Part shown: in pieces, positions 26,379-38,145 of the stretch
Position numbering within the stretch: position 1 is the first letter of the stretch
Layout of the letters: each line of letters starts with the position of its first letter
Assembly (NCBI RefSeq): GCF_005670685.2
Contig: NZ_CP062008.1
Coordinates: 1,116,001 to 1,180,000 of the forward strand
Source: Mycolicibacterium mucogenicum DSM 44124
Lineage (GTDB): Bacteria; Actinomycetota; Actinomycetes; Mycobacteriales; Mycobacteriaceae
Reading direction: 5' to 3'
Length of the DNA: 64,000 nucleotides
The notes under the pieces: model-generated
Told to the model about the DNA's origin: nothing
The model's database searches: none
The model's input: the letters and a program-made list of their open reading frames with translations, nothing else
Position numbers and translations under genes: made by a program

Positions 26379-26383
26379 GAATG

Positions 26384-26406
26384 CCAACACTATGGAGTTC
26401 TCAAAG
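26384..26406 (-). promoter_or_regulatory. rRNA-leader-like BoxA antitermination sequence
   Basis: Read leftward, the leader contains TTTGAGAACTCCATAGTGTT directly upstream of the first tRNA. It closely matches the conserved actinobacterial rrn leader/spacer element (TTTGAGAACTCAATAGTGT) that carries BoxA for Nus-factor antitermination. One base differs in the stretch compared. It implies that the roughly 1.7 kb tRNA transcript is handled like an rRNA operon. The match to rrn is from memory of that element. Confidence 0.75.
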
Positions 26407-26864
26407 TTCTTACAGTGCAGGGTGATTCGTGCCGCACTACATGTCCGGATCGATCCGGCGTGTGATCAATGATGCGCACCGAACCCGATGCTGTCCAGCG
26501 AAAAATTTCCGATAATTTGTTGCTGTGCAAAGTAATTGGGTGCACTGAACTACAGGAACGTCAGGCGACGTTCCTGCCAGCGAAAACTGCAAGATTGTGG
26601 AATTTGTGAGAGTTGTCTTCTGGCCGGAGCTTCCGGCCGCCGCGCACGCCGGCATGCGCGGCGGAAGTACGGCGGAATGACCGGAAGCGCATGGGCTGCC
26701 AGAGGATGCTGCTCTGCTCACTCGATTCGTGCCGGGCTATGGAGCTGACGGTGCCTGCGTACGACAAAGCCGCCGTCGGCGTCGAAGACACCTCGGCGAG
26801 CTGGTCGTCATGCAGAAAAGCCACGGAATCAACGGTAACAGCGCCGGGCGACAAAACCGAGTGG
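26407..26864. other. structured intergenic region upstream of the tRNA array
   Basis: No convincing gene. It includes the 14-base palindrome CCGGATCGATCCGG (26445-26458), a hairpin with 10-base arms CAGGAACGTC/GACGTTCCTG (26553-26576) and a GC-rich hairpin CCGCCGCGCA/TGCGCGGCGG (26637-26664). The array promoter must lie between about 26407 and 26550; the stretch 26460-26530 is AT-rich. The two hairpins could terminate the PucR transcript arriving from the right. Confidence 0.6.
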
Positions 26865-28082
26865 TTATTTCCGGCGGTGAAACCTCAACCGCGCCAGTGC
26901 AACACGTCGAGCGCGACGCCGACTTCGACACTGTTGTCGGCGAGGGGGGCGCGGCAGCAGTTCGTCGGCACGGGCCAGCCGGCGCAGCAAGGTGTTGCGA
27001 TGCGTGAAGAGCTTGGCCGCAGCGCGGGACACGTTGCACTGCTCGCGGACGAACGCGCGCACCGCGGAACGCAATTCGGGACTCGCGGTCTCGAGCTCAC
27101 CGAGGACGCGTTTGACGAACACCGCCGCGCGGTCGGCGTCCGCGGTGAGCAGTGCCACGAGTTCGATATCGGTGTACTCGGCGATCTGCTGGGGCGAGTG
27201 CAGCCGCGCCATCATCTGCTGGGTGGTGATGGCGTCGAAGTGGCTGCGCCGGAACCCGTCGACCCCGGCGCCGGTCGAACCGATCGCGACGCGCACTTCG
27301 GGGCCGGCGGCTGACGCCACGGCGTCGACGTCGACGGCGCCGGGTGCCCACACCCACCGCGTGGCGCTACTGGCCAGGACGCTGAGTGGTCGGGCGCCGG
27401 CTGCTTGCCCGAAAGCCTCAGCGGCCCGGTCCAATTGGGACAGGTCGCCGTTCGGGTTGTTGGTCCAGATGACGGCGGCGGTGTGGGTGCCGCCGAGTCC
27501 GTAAGCCAGCCGGCTTTCGGCGCGTTGACGGGGGATCGGGGCGCCTTCAAGGAGCAGTGCGACCGTCGCACGCCGCTCGGCGTGGCTACCGCGCGTGAGC
27601 TCGTCGCGCTCGAGTTCGATCTGGGCGGCGATGGCCGCCAGTGTGGCCTCGATGAAGTCGCTGATCGACTGTGAGCAGACGTCGAGCATCGCGTGCAGGT
27701 CGACGGGGTCGGAGGTCAGTTCGAAGGCGATGTCCATCAGGCGTCGCCATGCCACACCTTCGCCGACCCGGTAGGCGTCCAAGGTGTACGAGTCGACGCC
27801 GCGACGGACCATTTCTCGGGCGACGCTCATCGGCTCGGCGCCGGCGTTGGGCGGTACCGGTGCGCCGGGATCGCGCACGTTGGCCGCACCCCAGAACAAC
27901 AGGTTCGAGCGGTTGCTCCGGCTGACGGCCCCGGCCAGCTCGGGATCGGACGCGATGGCCGGATTGGCGCCCAGCACGGCGCGGTCGAGTTCTTCGAGCC
28001 ATGCTGCAGGGGCATTGACGACCACCTGGGCGCACTGTCGAATCAGGTCCCGTACCTGCGGTGATGGCTGCGCCCCGTCCAT
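26865..28082 (-). CDS. PucR/CdaR-type transcriptional regulator, C terminus frameshifted
   Basis: About 405 aa: an N-terminal sensor region, a central GGDEF-like segment, and a C-terminal PucR helix-turn-helix (NVSRAAAKLFTHRNTLLRRLARADELL). After ELLPRP the frame runs into an Arg-rich tail unlike the family. If the six-C run (26944-26949) had one base fewer, the protein would end LADNSVEVGVALDVLHWRG at 26885, the normal family ending. So the last 26 or so residues are out of frame, by sequencing error or a real indel. The start is set at ATG 28082, because ATG 28109 lies inside a palindrome. It is divergent from the monooxygenase it probably controls. Confidence 0.82.
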   Translation of the reverse strand: MDGAQPSPQVRDLIRQCAQVVVNAPAAWLEELDRAVLGANPAIASDPELAGAVSRSNRSNLLFWGAANVRDPGAPVPPNAGAEPMSVAREMVRRGVDSYTLDAYRVGEGVAWRRLMDIAFELTSDPVDLHAMLDVCSQSISDFIEATLAAIAAQIELERDELTRGSHAERRATVALLLEGAPIPRQRAESRLAYGLGGTHTAAVIWTNNPNGDLSQLDRAAEAFGQAAGARPLSVLASSATRWVWAPGAVDVDAVASAAGPEVRVAIGSTGAGVDGFRRSHFDAITTQQMMARLHSPQQIAEYTDIELVALLTADADRAAVFVKRVLGELETASPELRSAVRAFVREQCNVSRAAAKLFTHRNTLLRRLARADELLPRPPRRQQCRSRRRARRVALARLRFHRRK

Positions 28083-28102
28083 GGGCTGAGCGTATCGCCT
28101 GT

Positions 28103-28117
28103 GGTGCATTCTGCACC
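28103..28117. promoter_or_regulatory. candidate operator between regulator and monooxygenase
   Basis: GGTGCA, TTC, TGCACC: a perfect inverted repeat in the 131-base divergent gap. It is well placed to serve the PucR-type regulator for both its own gene and the monooxygenase-P450 pair. It overlaps the alternative upstream start of the regulator. Confidence 0.5.
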
Positions 28118-28213
28118 GCAGGCAGCAAAAACTGAGATGTTTTGACCTTCAGTCGGGGCTCGCCGCGCGCCACCATTATTGCCAACCCCATCACCGCCAA
28201 CAGGGAGTTCGCA

Positions 28214-29719
28214 ATGGAGCACACCGCCAACACAACGCAGGTCGACGTGCTGATCGTCGGCGCCGGCATCTCCGGCATCGGCGCCGCCTACTACCTGCAG
28301 CAGGAACATCCCGGGCGGTCGTACACCATCCTGGAATCCCGCGGCGCGACCGGCGGCACCTGGGACCTGTTCCGGTACCCCGGCATTCGCTCCGACTCCG
28401 ACCTGCACACCTTTGGTTACGAGTTCAAGCCGTGGCGCGACGAGGATGCCATCGCCTCCGCCGACAAGATCCTCGCCTACCTGCGCGAGACGGTCCGCGA
28501 GAACAACATTGACCGCAACATCCGGTTCCACCACAAGGTGCTAGGCGCCGCGTGGGACAGCACCACCGCGCGGTGGCTCGTCGACGTCGAGCGCACCGAC
28601 ACCGACGAGCTGGTGCAAATCTCCGCCAACTGGCTGTTCTGCGCCGGTGGCTACTACCGCTACGACAAGGGCTTCACGCCGCAGTTCCCGGGTCGCGACC
28701 GGTTCACCAGCCAGGTCGTACACCCACAGCACTGGCCCGAAGACCTGGATTACACCGGCAAGAAGGTCGTCATCATCGGCAGCGGCGCGACCGCGGTGAC
28801 GCTGGTGCCGTCGATGGCGGCCAAGGCCGCGCACGTCACCATGTTGCAGCGTTCGCCGACCTACATCCTTCCCGTCCCGTCCAAGGACGCCTTCGCCAAC
28901 GTGGCCGGCCGCGTGCTCGGCGCCGACCGGGGCTACGCGTTGGCCCGGCGGAAAAACGTCATTCGGCAGCGCGCGGTGTACACCCTGTGCCAGAAGTACC
29001 CGGCCGCCGCCCGGCGGGTGATCCGCTGGACCAACGCCCGCGAGCTGCCCGCGGGCTACCCCGTCGACACCCACTTCAGCCCCGACTACAAGCCGTGGGA
29101 TCAGCGCCTGTGCACGGTGCCCGACGCCGACTTGTTCAAGGCGATCGGCAGCGGCAAGGCCACGGTGGTCACCGACCGGATCGCGACCTTCACCGAGACC
29201 GGCATCGAGCTGGAGTCCGGACAGCACCTGGACGCCGACATCATCGTCACCGCAACGGGTTTGAACGTCCAGATGTTCGGCGGGATGACGCTGACCGTCG
29301 ACGGGCGGGCGGTGAGGCCGTCTGACACCGTCGCCTACAAGGGCATCATGCTGTCGGGTGTGCCGAATTTCGCCTTCGCCTTCGGCTACACCAACTCGTC
29401 GTGGACACTCAAGGTCGGCCTGCTGTGCGAGCACTTCTGCCGGCTGCTGCGCCACATGGACGAAAACGGATTCGACAGCGTCCGGCCGGAGTTCGACGAT
29501 GCGGGCATGGAGACCAAGCCCCTGCTGGACTTCGCGGCGGGATACGTGCAGCGGGTGGCAGACACCCTGCCCCGGCAGGGCGCGGAAGGCCCCTGGGTGA
29601 TGTCGATGAACTACAACTTCGACCGCGAGGTGCTGCGGCACGGCTCAGTCACGGACCCGAACCTGCGGTTCTCGGCCGTCGCACCCACGAAAACCCGGGA
29701 GGTCGTGCCGGTTTCCTGA
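28214..29719 (+). CDS. EthA-like Baeyer-Villiger flavin monooxygenase
   Basis: This 501-aa protein starts at ATG 28214 with AGGGAG upstream. It has an FAD Rossmann motif VGAGISGIG (about 15-23), a BVMO fingerprint FTSQVVHPQHWP (164-175; Ser where most have Gly), an NADPH Rossmann motif IGSGATA (188-194), and the long shared segments GGTWDLFRYPGIRSDSD and LQRSPTYI typical of EthA/MymA. It inserts oxygen into ketones, or S-oxidises thioamides in the EthA case. The CYP102-type gene follows 34 bases later, suggesting a two-enzyme oxidation pathway under the divergent PucR-type regulator. It is similar to EthA but without the neighbouring ethR, so a paralogue. Confidence 0.92.
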   Translation: MEHTANTTQVDVLIVGAGISGIGAAYYLQQEHPGRSYTILESRGATGGTWDLFRYPGIRSDSDLHTFGYEFKPWRDEDAIASADKILAYLRETVRENNIDRNIRFHHKVLGAAWDSTTARWLVDVERTDTDELVQISANWLFCAGGYYRYDKGFTPQFPGRDRFTSQVVHPQHWPEDLDYTGKKVVIIGSGATAVTLVPSMAAKAAHVTMLQRSPTYILPVPSKDAFANVAGRVLGADRGYALARRKNVIRQRAVYTLCQKYPAAARRVIRWTNARELPAGYPVDTHFSPDYKPWDQRLCTVPDADLFKAIGSGKATVVTDRIATFTETGIELESGQHLDADIIVTATGLNVQMFGGMTLTVDGRAVRPSDTVAYKGIMLSGVPNFAFAFGYTNSSWTLKVGLLCEHFCRLLRHMDENGFDSVRPEFDDAGMETKPLLDFAAGYVQRVADTLPRQGAEGPWVMSMNYNFDREVLRHGSVTDPNLRFSAVAPTKTREVVPVS

Positions 29720-29753
29720 TCGGCACTCAGGGCGGCCGTTTACGCTGGCGTGA

Positions 29754-32700
29754 ATGGAGAGCTTCTCGCCAGCGGTGCCGCCCGAGATTCCCGGTGTCCC
29801 TTCGGCTGTCGGTGTCGAGTTGCCGCCCGGGCCGGTGCCCGGGCGGCCGTATTCGTTGCCGCTGGATCTGCTCACCGAGCAGTACGGCCCGCTGTTCTAC
29901 GCCGACCTCGGGCCCGGCCGGCGGCTCTATGCGTGCTCGCTGGCCCTGGTCGACGAGCTCTGCGACGAGACCCGGTTCACCAAAGCGCTGACGGGCCGGT
30001 TGGCCCGGTTCCGTCCCGTGGTCGGCAACGGACTCTTCACCGCCTACCCCGGCGAGGAAGGCTGGCAGGAAGCCCACAACGTCCTGATCCCCGGCTTCAG
30101 CTTCAGCGGCCTGCGCAGCTACCACCCGGCCATGCTGGACATCAACCGGCAGCTCCTCGCGCAGTGGGACGCGGCCGTCGGCACCCGTACCGTCGACGTC
30201 GCGGGGGACCTCGCCAAGCTGGCCATGGACACCGTCGGCCTGGCCGGCTTCGGGGCCCGCTTCGACTCCTACCAGCACGAAGGGCTCGCCGACATCCCAG
30301 CGAGTTTCGCGGCCACGCTGAACCAGGTCCTGCTCGGACCCAACGCCGACCAGGCGATGTTCGAGACCGAGCGCGGCAAGCTGTTCAGCTTCATCACCGA
30401 CCTCATCGGCCGGCATCGCGCGGGGGAGGTGGACCTCGACGACCTCCTGGCCCTGATGCTGCAGCCCGGTCCGGACGGCAAGCCGATCCTGGACGACAAC
30501 AGCATCCGCAACCAGATCGCCACGTTCCTGGTCGCCGGCCAGGACACGACGTCGATCCTGATGCCGACGGCGCTGTACAGCATCGTCAAGAACCCGGCGG
30601 TGCTGCACCGGGCGCAAGCCGAGGCGGACGCGGTGTTCGGCCCCGACGACGACCATGTGCCGGCGTTCGACGAGATCGGCAAGCTCACCTACATCCGCCA
30701 GATCATCGACGAAGCGCTGCGTCTGTCCCCTCCGGTGCGGGAATTCGATCGAATGGCCTTGGCAGATACCGTCATCGGTGGCCAGTATCCGGTGCGGCAG
30801 GGTGAAGCCGTGACGGTGCTGACGTCGTCGCTGCATCGGCAACCGGAGTGGGGCGACAACGTCGAGATCTTCGATCCGGACCGGTTCGGCCCCGACCGGG
30901 CCGGGCAGCGGCCGGTCAACCTGTTCAAGCCGTTCGGCACCGGCGCGCGGTCGTGCATCGGCCGTCAGTTCGCGCTGCACGAAGCGACCATGGCGATCGC
31001 GACCCTGGTGCACCGCTACCGGTTCGTCGACGTCGGGCACTACACCTTGCGTACCCACAGCGACGTGTTGCGCAAGCCGGAGGGCTTTCACGTGCAGCTC
31101 ATCCGCCGCACCCCGGAGGAGCGGCGGCAGGCTCCGGCGGCCGTCGCGGCCGCACCGGTGACGCAGTCCCGTGCGGCGGTGCCGCCGGGCACGAAACTGC
31201 TTGTGCTGCATGGTTCGAACCTCGGAAACTGCCGGTCGTTGGCGCAGCAACTCGGCGATGAGGCCGTCGACCTCGGCTACGAAACGACCGTCGCCGCACT
31301 GGATTCCGCAACCGCGGCACTGCCGGACCAGGGCGCCGTGGTGATCGTCGCGGCGTCGTACAACGGGATGCCGACCGACGATGCCCGGGCCTTCGTGGAC
31401 TGGCTGGATGGATCGACGGATCAAGTACCGGCGGTGCCGTACGCGGTTCTCGGTGTCGGAGATCGCAACTGGGCCGAGACGTACATGGCGATACCACGGC
31501 GGATCGACGCCCGGCTCGCGGAACTCGGTGCCACACAACTGATTCCGATGGCCGAAGCCGATACTTCGGGCGACTTCGCCGGTGTGGTGGAGGATTTCTC
31601 GGTGGCACTGTGGAATGCGCTCGGCGGTGTCTTCGGCGCCCTCGTCGCCGACGAGCCTGTGGCCGACGAGTCGCTCTACGATCTGCGTGCCATCGACGGG
31701 CCGGTCACGGCCGCGATCGATGCCCGCCATCAAGTTCAGCCGGCGACGGTGCTGGACAACATTCCGTTGGTGGACACCGGGTCCGAATTCGGACAGGACA
31801 AGAGGCTGATCCGGATCGCGCTGCCCGACGGCGTCGACTACCAGACCGGCGATCACCTGACCGTATTGCCGGACAACAGCCCCGCCCTGGTGGACGAGGT
31901 CGGTGAGCTGCTGGACCTGCGCCTGGATCGCCGCATCTCGATCAATCCACGGCGCAGCACGCGGCGGGCCATCCCGATCGACCGGGAAGTCACTGTGCGC
32001 GAACTGCTTACGCACTTCCTCGAGCTCCGCAAGCCGGCGACCCGCAGTCAGCTGCTGCGGCTCGCGGCCGCCAACCCGTGTCCGCCGGAACGGGCCGCGC
32101 TGACCGCCCTGGCCGACGACCCCGAGTCCCGCGCGCTGAGCATCACCGACTGCCTGGCGGAGTTCCCGGCCACCAAGCTGAGCCGCCAAGAGTTGTTGGA
32201 GCTCTTCGAACCCATGTCCCCGCGGCACTATTCGATCGCCACCTCGTCGCGCCGCCGGGTCCGGGAAGTCGAGTTGGTCGTCGGGGTGCTGGAAGGGCCG
32301 GCCCGGTCGGGCTCCGGTGTCTTCCGTGGCGTCTCATCCAGCTATCTCGCGGATGCCGTTCCGGGACAGCAGATCCGGATGCGGGTCGATCCGGCTCGGC
32401 AGGCCTTCCGGGCCGGTGCCGATCCGATGCGCAACGTCATCCTGGTCAGCGCCGGGACGGGTGTGGCCCCGTTCCGGGGATTCATCGGAGACCGGCTCGG
32501 CGCATTGGAAGCCGGGGAGCCGTTCACCGCCGCGCTGTGCTTCTTCGGCGTGCGGCACCCCGACGTGGACTACCTGTTCCGCGACGAGGCCGAGGACGCC
32601 GAACGTCTCGGTGTCGTGCGGATGCGCCCGGCGTTCTCGCGGGCCGGTGATGAGGTCAAGTACGTGCAGGACCGGATCGCCGCGGACGCCGACGAGGTCT

Positions 32701-32869
32701 GGGACATGCTCGGAAACCCGGACAACGACACCCACGTCTATGTGTGCGGCGACGGCGCCCGGATGGCCCCCGCGGTGCGCGCGGCGTTCCAGGACATCTA
32801 CCGCAGCAAGACCGGCGCCGACGACGACGCCGCCCGCGCCTGGCTGGCCGGCCTGGTCAACACCGACCG

Positions 32870-32897
<28 letters not shown>
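29754..32897 (+). CDS. self-sufficient cytochrome P450-reductase fusion, CYP102 type
   Basis: 1047 aa, the length of P450 BM3. The P450 domain (about 1-455) has I-helix AGQDTTS, ExxR in DEALR, and heme loop PFGTGARSCIGRQFA with the ligand at Cys401. The FMN flavodoxin domain follows an Ala/Pro linker (about 480-620, LHGSNLGNCRSLAQQL, then GVGDRNWAETY). The FAD/NADPH domain (about 640-1047) has RHYSIATSS, SAGTGVAPFRGF and the C-terminal YVEDVWAG Trp. It hydroxylates fatty acids or similar chains using NADPH without a separate partner. It is the second gene after the EthA-like enzyme; the 3' end overlaps the convergent permease gene by 28 bases. Confidence 0.95.
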
Positions 32898-35226
<2,329 letters not shown>

Positions 35227-35244
35227 ACGCGCTAGTCTGCGTGC

Positions 35245-35433
35245 ATGGCCGAGAACTCCGCCGAAGGTTCAGCATCGTCCGACGAGACCAAGCGCAAGTT
35301 CCGCGAGGCGCTCGAGCGTAAGAAGGCCGGTTCCGCCGGCGGCACCGCCCACCGGGACGGCGGGGCCAAGCAATCGAAGTCGCACGGCGCGGTCGGCGGT
35401 GGGCGCCGGGAGTTCCGTCGTAAGAGCGGATAG
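35245..35433 (+). CDS. DUF5302 small protein (Rv1155A-like)
   Basis: This 62-aa hydrophilic protein begins MAENSAEGSASSDETKRKFREALERKK, with a Gly/His/Lys-rich tail ending RREFRRKSG. The family is small, actinobacterial and of unknown function. It lies 18 bases after the Rv1155-like gene, probably in the same transcript, and is followed by hairpins. Confidence 0.88.
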   Translation: MAENSAEGSASSDETKRKFREALERKKAGSAGGTAHRDGGAKQSKSHGAVGGGRREFRRKSG

Positions 35434-35439
35434 TACCGG

Positions 35440-35534
35440 GTGACGGTGTTCGCAGCCGTCACTGCAGTCACCGGCTGTCTTGACCCATACGACTTCGGAA
35501 CCCGGTATCGCCGGTGATATCGAGTTCCGAAGTC
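35440..35534. terminator. two hairpins between convergent genes
   Basis: GTGACGG/CCGTCAC (35440-35446 with 35456-35462) is followed by GACTTCGGAAC/GTTCCGAAGTC (35491-35501 with 35524-35534), the latter with a 22-base loop that can itself fold. They lie between the DUF5302 stop (35433) and the acyltransferase stop (35581) and suit termination from both sides. Confidence 0.65.
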
Positions 35535-35580
35535 ATGTCGGCCATCTCAGAGCGGTGCCCCGGCGCCGCATGGGCATCGG

Positions 35581-36870
35581 TCACGCCGTTTGTCGGGCCA
35601 GCAGCCGAGCCGCGAGCAGCGCCGCCAGCATCACCGAAACACACTGCAGGCCGGTGTCTTTCAGGCCCCAGCCGACTGACGCCAGGGTGGCGGCGCCGGC
35701 GATGACCAACAGTGTGCCGACGGTCGCGCTGCGCCAACCCGGTGCCGAGACCCGGCCGCCGTCCCACAGCGGCAGCGGGTTGTTCTCCAGCGGGCGCAGG
35801 AGCAGGAACAGCCCGGCGACCAGCGCCGTCATGATCGTCATCTGGTAGACGCTCAAGACCAGGAAATGCGGCTGGCCGGGGTAGCGGGGCAGGCCCGCGA
35901 GGTCGAAGGCCAGGTGCATGCCGAGCAGGGCGGGCATGTGCCACAGGTACAGCGTCATGGCGCCGGTGTTGCCGATCACCGCGAGGCGCCACACCTGCGG
36001 TCGGGCGGCCCAGCGGCTGATGGCCGGGGCGGCCGCAATCGCGAACGCGCACATCATGATTGCGTGGCCGGCCAGCAGCAGCGACGGCGGCGTCATGTTC
36101 TTGATGTGCTGCGTCTCGATGCCGACGAGGCTCAGCTCATACGGGCCGATCCAGACCAGCGCCACGTTGACCGCCAGCATCCCGAGGCCCACACGCAGGG
36201 CGGCCGTGGTGGTCAGCAGCCCACGGCGATACGCCACCCCGAGCATGCCGGGGATGAGCCACACCACGAAGTTCAGGTAGCCCAGCGCGGCCCAGGCGTG
36301 GTCGTTGATGCGGATGGCGTCTACGAGCGCCACCAGGGCGTAGGTGCCGGCCACCGAGGCGATGAGCCGGCCGAGGGTCGTGATGCGCGCCAGCAGCGGC
36401 ACCGCGGCCAGCACCAGCACGTAGGCACCCAGGAACCACAACAGCTGCGTGCTGATGCCGGCGACGGGTTCGTAGACGTGGATCGGCAGCAGCGGCTTGA
36501 GGATCAGCAACGCCGCGGCCCAGAAGGCCAGGTAGTAGAACACCGGCCGGTACAGCCGGGTGCAGCGCTTGAGCAGCCATCCACCCCAGCTCGTCCCGCT
36601 CCCGTACGAGCCGACCGAGGCCGCGACGCCGGCGAAGAAGAACAGCGGCATGATCTGGAACACCCAGGTCAGCGCCTGGAACACCACGGACGTGGTCAGC
36701 AGGTTGCCCCAGCGGAAGACCGCCTCGTCGATGATGCTGGTCGCCATGAGGGTGTGCCCGGCGACGACGCCGACCAGCGACACGATGCGGATGACGTCGA
36801 TGGCGCGGTCACGGTCGGCCGGCGTGCGCTGCGCGATCTCGGCAGCAGAAGGAAAGACGCGGGTGGTCAT
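35581..36870 (-). CDS. acyltransferase 3 family membrane protein
   Basis: This 429-aa protein has about ten membrane segments. The family opening is DRAIDVIRIVSLVGVVAGH, with the conserved Arg and the His of the proposed active site. MPLFFFAGVAAS and LKRCTRLYRPVFYY follow, then TGAMTLYLWHMPA near the C terminus. It transfers acyl groups to extracytoplasmic carbohydrate or lipid acceptors. It is the last gene of a leftward group (XRE-cupin, MFS, acyltransferase) with 44 bases after the MFS stop. Confidence 0.88.
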   Translation of the reverse strand: MTTRVFPSAAEIAQRTPADRDRAIDVIRIVSLVGVVAGHTLMATSIIDEAVFRWGNLLTTSVVFQALTWVFQIMPLFFFAGVAASVGSYGSGTSWGGWLLKRCTRLYRPVFYYLAFWAAALLILKPLLPIHVYEPVAGISTQLLWFLGAYVLVLAAVPLLARITTLGRLIASVAGTYALVALVDAIRINDHAWAALGYLNFVVWLIPGMLGVAYRRGLLTTTAALRVGLGMLAVNVALVWIGPYELSLVGIETQHIKNMTPPSLLLAGHAIMMCAFAIAAAPAISRWAARPQVWRLAVIGNTGAMTLYLWHMPALLGMHLAFDLAGLPRYPGQPHFLVLSVYQMTIMTALVAGLFLLLRPLENNPLPLWDGGRVSAPGWRSATVGTLLVIAGAATLASVGWGLKDTGLQCVSVMLAALLAARLLARQTA

Positions 36871-36914
36871 GCCTTTGAACGTAAGGGCCCGACCCCTAGG
36901 TATTGCTACTCAAA

Positions 36915-38135
36915 TCAGGCTGACCTGCGGCGTTCCTGCCAGAGAACGGCAGCCAGGCAGACGGCTGCCAGGACCGCGATGATGACGGCGAAGCTGACCC
37001 CGGCCGCCTGCAGACCCCACCGCTGCGCGGCGAAGCCCAGGCTGACAACCGGCAGCGAGATGGCCACGTAGGCCACGACGAAGTACGTCGAACTGACTTC
37101 GGCGCGACGCTCGGTCGCGGTGCCTTCCACGACGGCCGCCAAGCCCCGGCTGAAGCTGATGCCCTGCCCGATGCCGGCCACGACAGCGGCGACCAGCAGG
37201 CCGGCCGGCGATGAAAATTGCAGGGCCACAGCCAGAATCGCCATCCCCGCGACCAGGATCGCGCAGCCCAGCGCGACGGCCCGCGGGGGATGCAGGCGCC
37301 GCCCGGCCAGTTGCGCGGCGGCGGAGGCGGCGAAGATCGATGCCGCGACAGCACCGCCGACGGCGTGGTTGTCGATGCCGATGACGCTGCTGACGAACGA
37401 CGGTGCCACCGCCGTGAACAGGCCCATCACCGCGAATCCGGCGAAGGCGGCAGTGGCCGCGAGGACGAAGGTGGCCCGGACCTCGGCGGGGACCGACAGC
37501 CGCTGGAAACCGATTCGGCCGGTGCGGCTCGACGTTTCGGGGACCAGCCACACCGCGGCGATGGCCAGCACGGCCAGCACGATGTGCACGAGGAACGGCA
37601 GTTGCAGCGGGTGCGGCGCGTACTGCACCAGCAGGCCGGCCACGACGGGCCCGGCGCCCAGTCCGCCGATGTTGGCGATCGTGGCGCCGGCCGCGGCCTG
37701 CTCGCGCCGGTCCTCCGGCACGGACTCGACGACGGCGGCCGTCGCGGTACCGGTGAAGATGCCCGCCGACAACCCGGACAACAGGCGTCCCACCAGCAGC
37801 AACGGCACGCTGTCGGCATAGAGGAAGACGACGGCGCTCGCGATGGCGGCGACCGCACCCGCGATCAGCACCGGACGCCGCCCGACGGCGTCGGACCAGC
37901 GGCCGAACAACAGCAGCGCGGCGAGCACGCCGATGGCGTAGGCCGAGAAGATGACCGTCGTCGTCAGGACCGCGAAGTGCAGTTCGTGGGCGTACAGTGC
38001 GTAGATCGGCGTCGGCAGCGTGGTGCCCAACATGATGGCGGCGAAGGCGTAGGCCAGCAGCGGAAAACCAAGGCGCGAGGTCACGGTTCGAGTCTGGAGC
38101 ACGGGTAAGGCAACACGGGCGAGACCCGCTGGCAT
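36915..38135 (-). CDS. MFS efflux transporter
   Basis: This protein is up to 406 aa, with 12 membrane segments. Motif A is GRWSDAVGRRPVLI and motif C-like [18 protein letters not shown] is in helix 5, the signature of drug:H+ antiporters. GTTLPTPIYALY at helix 1 is typical of a group of actinobacterial exporters. The ATG at 38135 is 10 bases after the XRE-cupin stop; GTG 38084, just before VTSRLGFPLLAYAF, is an alternative start. It is co-transcribed with the regulator. Substrate unknown. Confidence 0.87.
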   Translation of the reverse strand: MPAGLARVALPVLQTRTVTSRLGFPLLAYAFAAIMLGTTLPTPIYALYAHELHFAVLTTTVIFSAYAIGVLAALLLFGRWSDAVGRRPVLIAGAVAAIASAVVFLYADSVPLLLVGRLLSGLSAGIFTGTATAAVVESVPEDRREQAAAGATIANIGGLGAGPVVAGLLVQYAPHPLQLPFLVHIVLAVLAIAAVWLVPETSSRTGRIGFQRLSVPAEVRATFVLAATAAFAGFAVMGLFTAVAPSFVSSVIGIDNHAVGGAVAASIFAASAAAQLAGRRLHPPRAVALGCAILVAGMAILAVALQFSSPAGLLVAAVVAGIGQGISFSRGLAAVVEGTATERRAEVSSTYFVVAYVAISLPVVSLGFAAQRWGLQAAGVSFAVIIAVLAAVCLAAVLWQERRRSA

Positions 38136-38145
38136 TCCGCGGCGC

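Noticed and set aside
24658..26406. Integrated prophage or ICE at the tRNA array
   Set aside because: No integrase, structural, replication or conjugation gene and no direct repeat of a tRNA end is seen nearby; only the HNH gene hints at mobility.
28082..28109. Start of the PucR-type regulator at ATG 28109
   Set aside because: That ATG lies inside the GGTGCA-TTC-TGCACC palindrome and lacks a ribosome site, so ATG 28082 was preferred, though the choice is not certain.
29727..32228. A long minus-strand frame opposite the CYP102 gene
   Set aside because: The P450, flavodoxin and reductase motifs on the plus strand are unambiguous; the antisense product has shadow composition.
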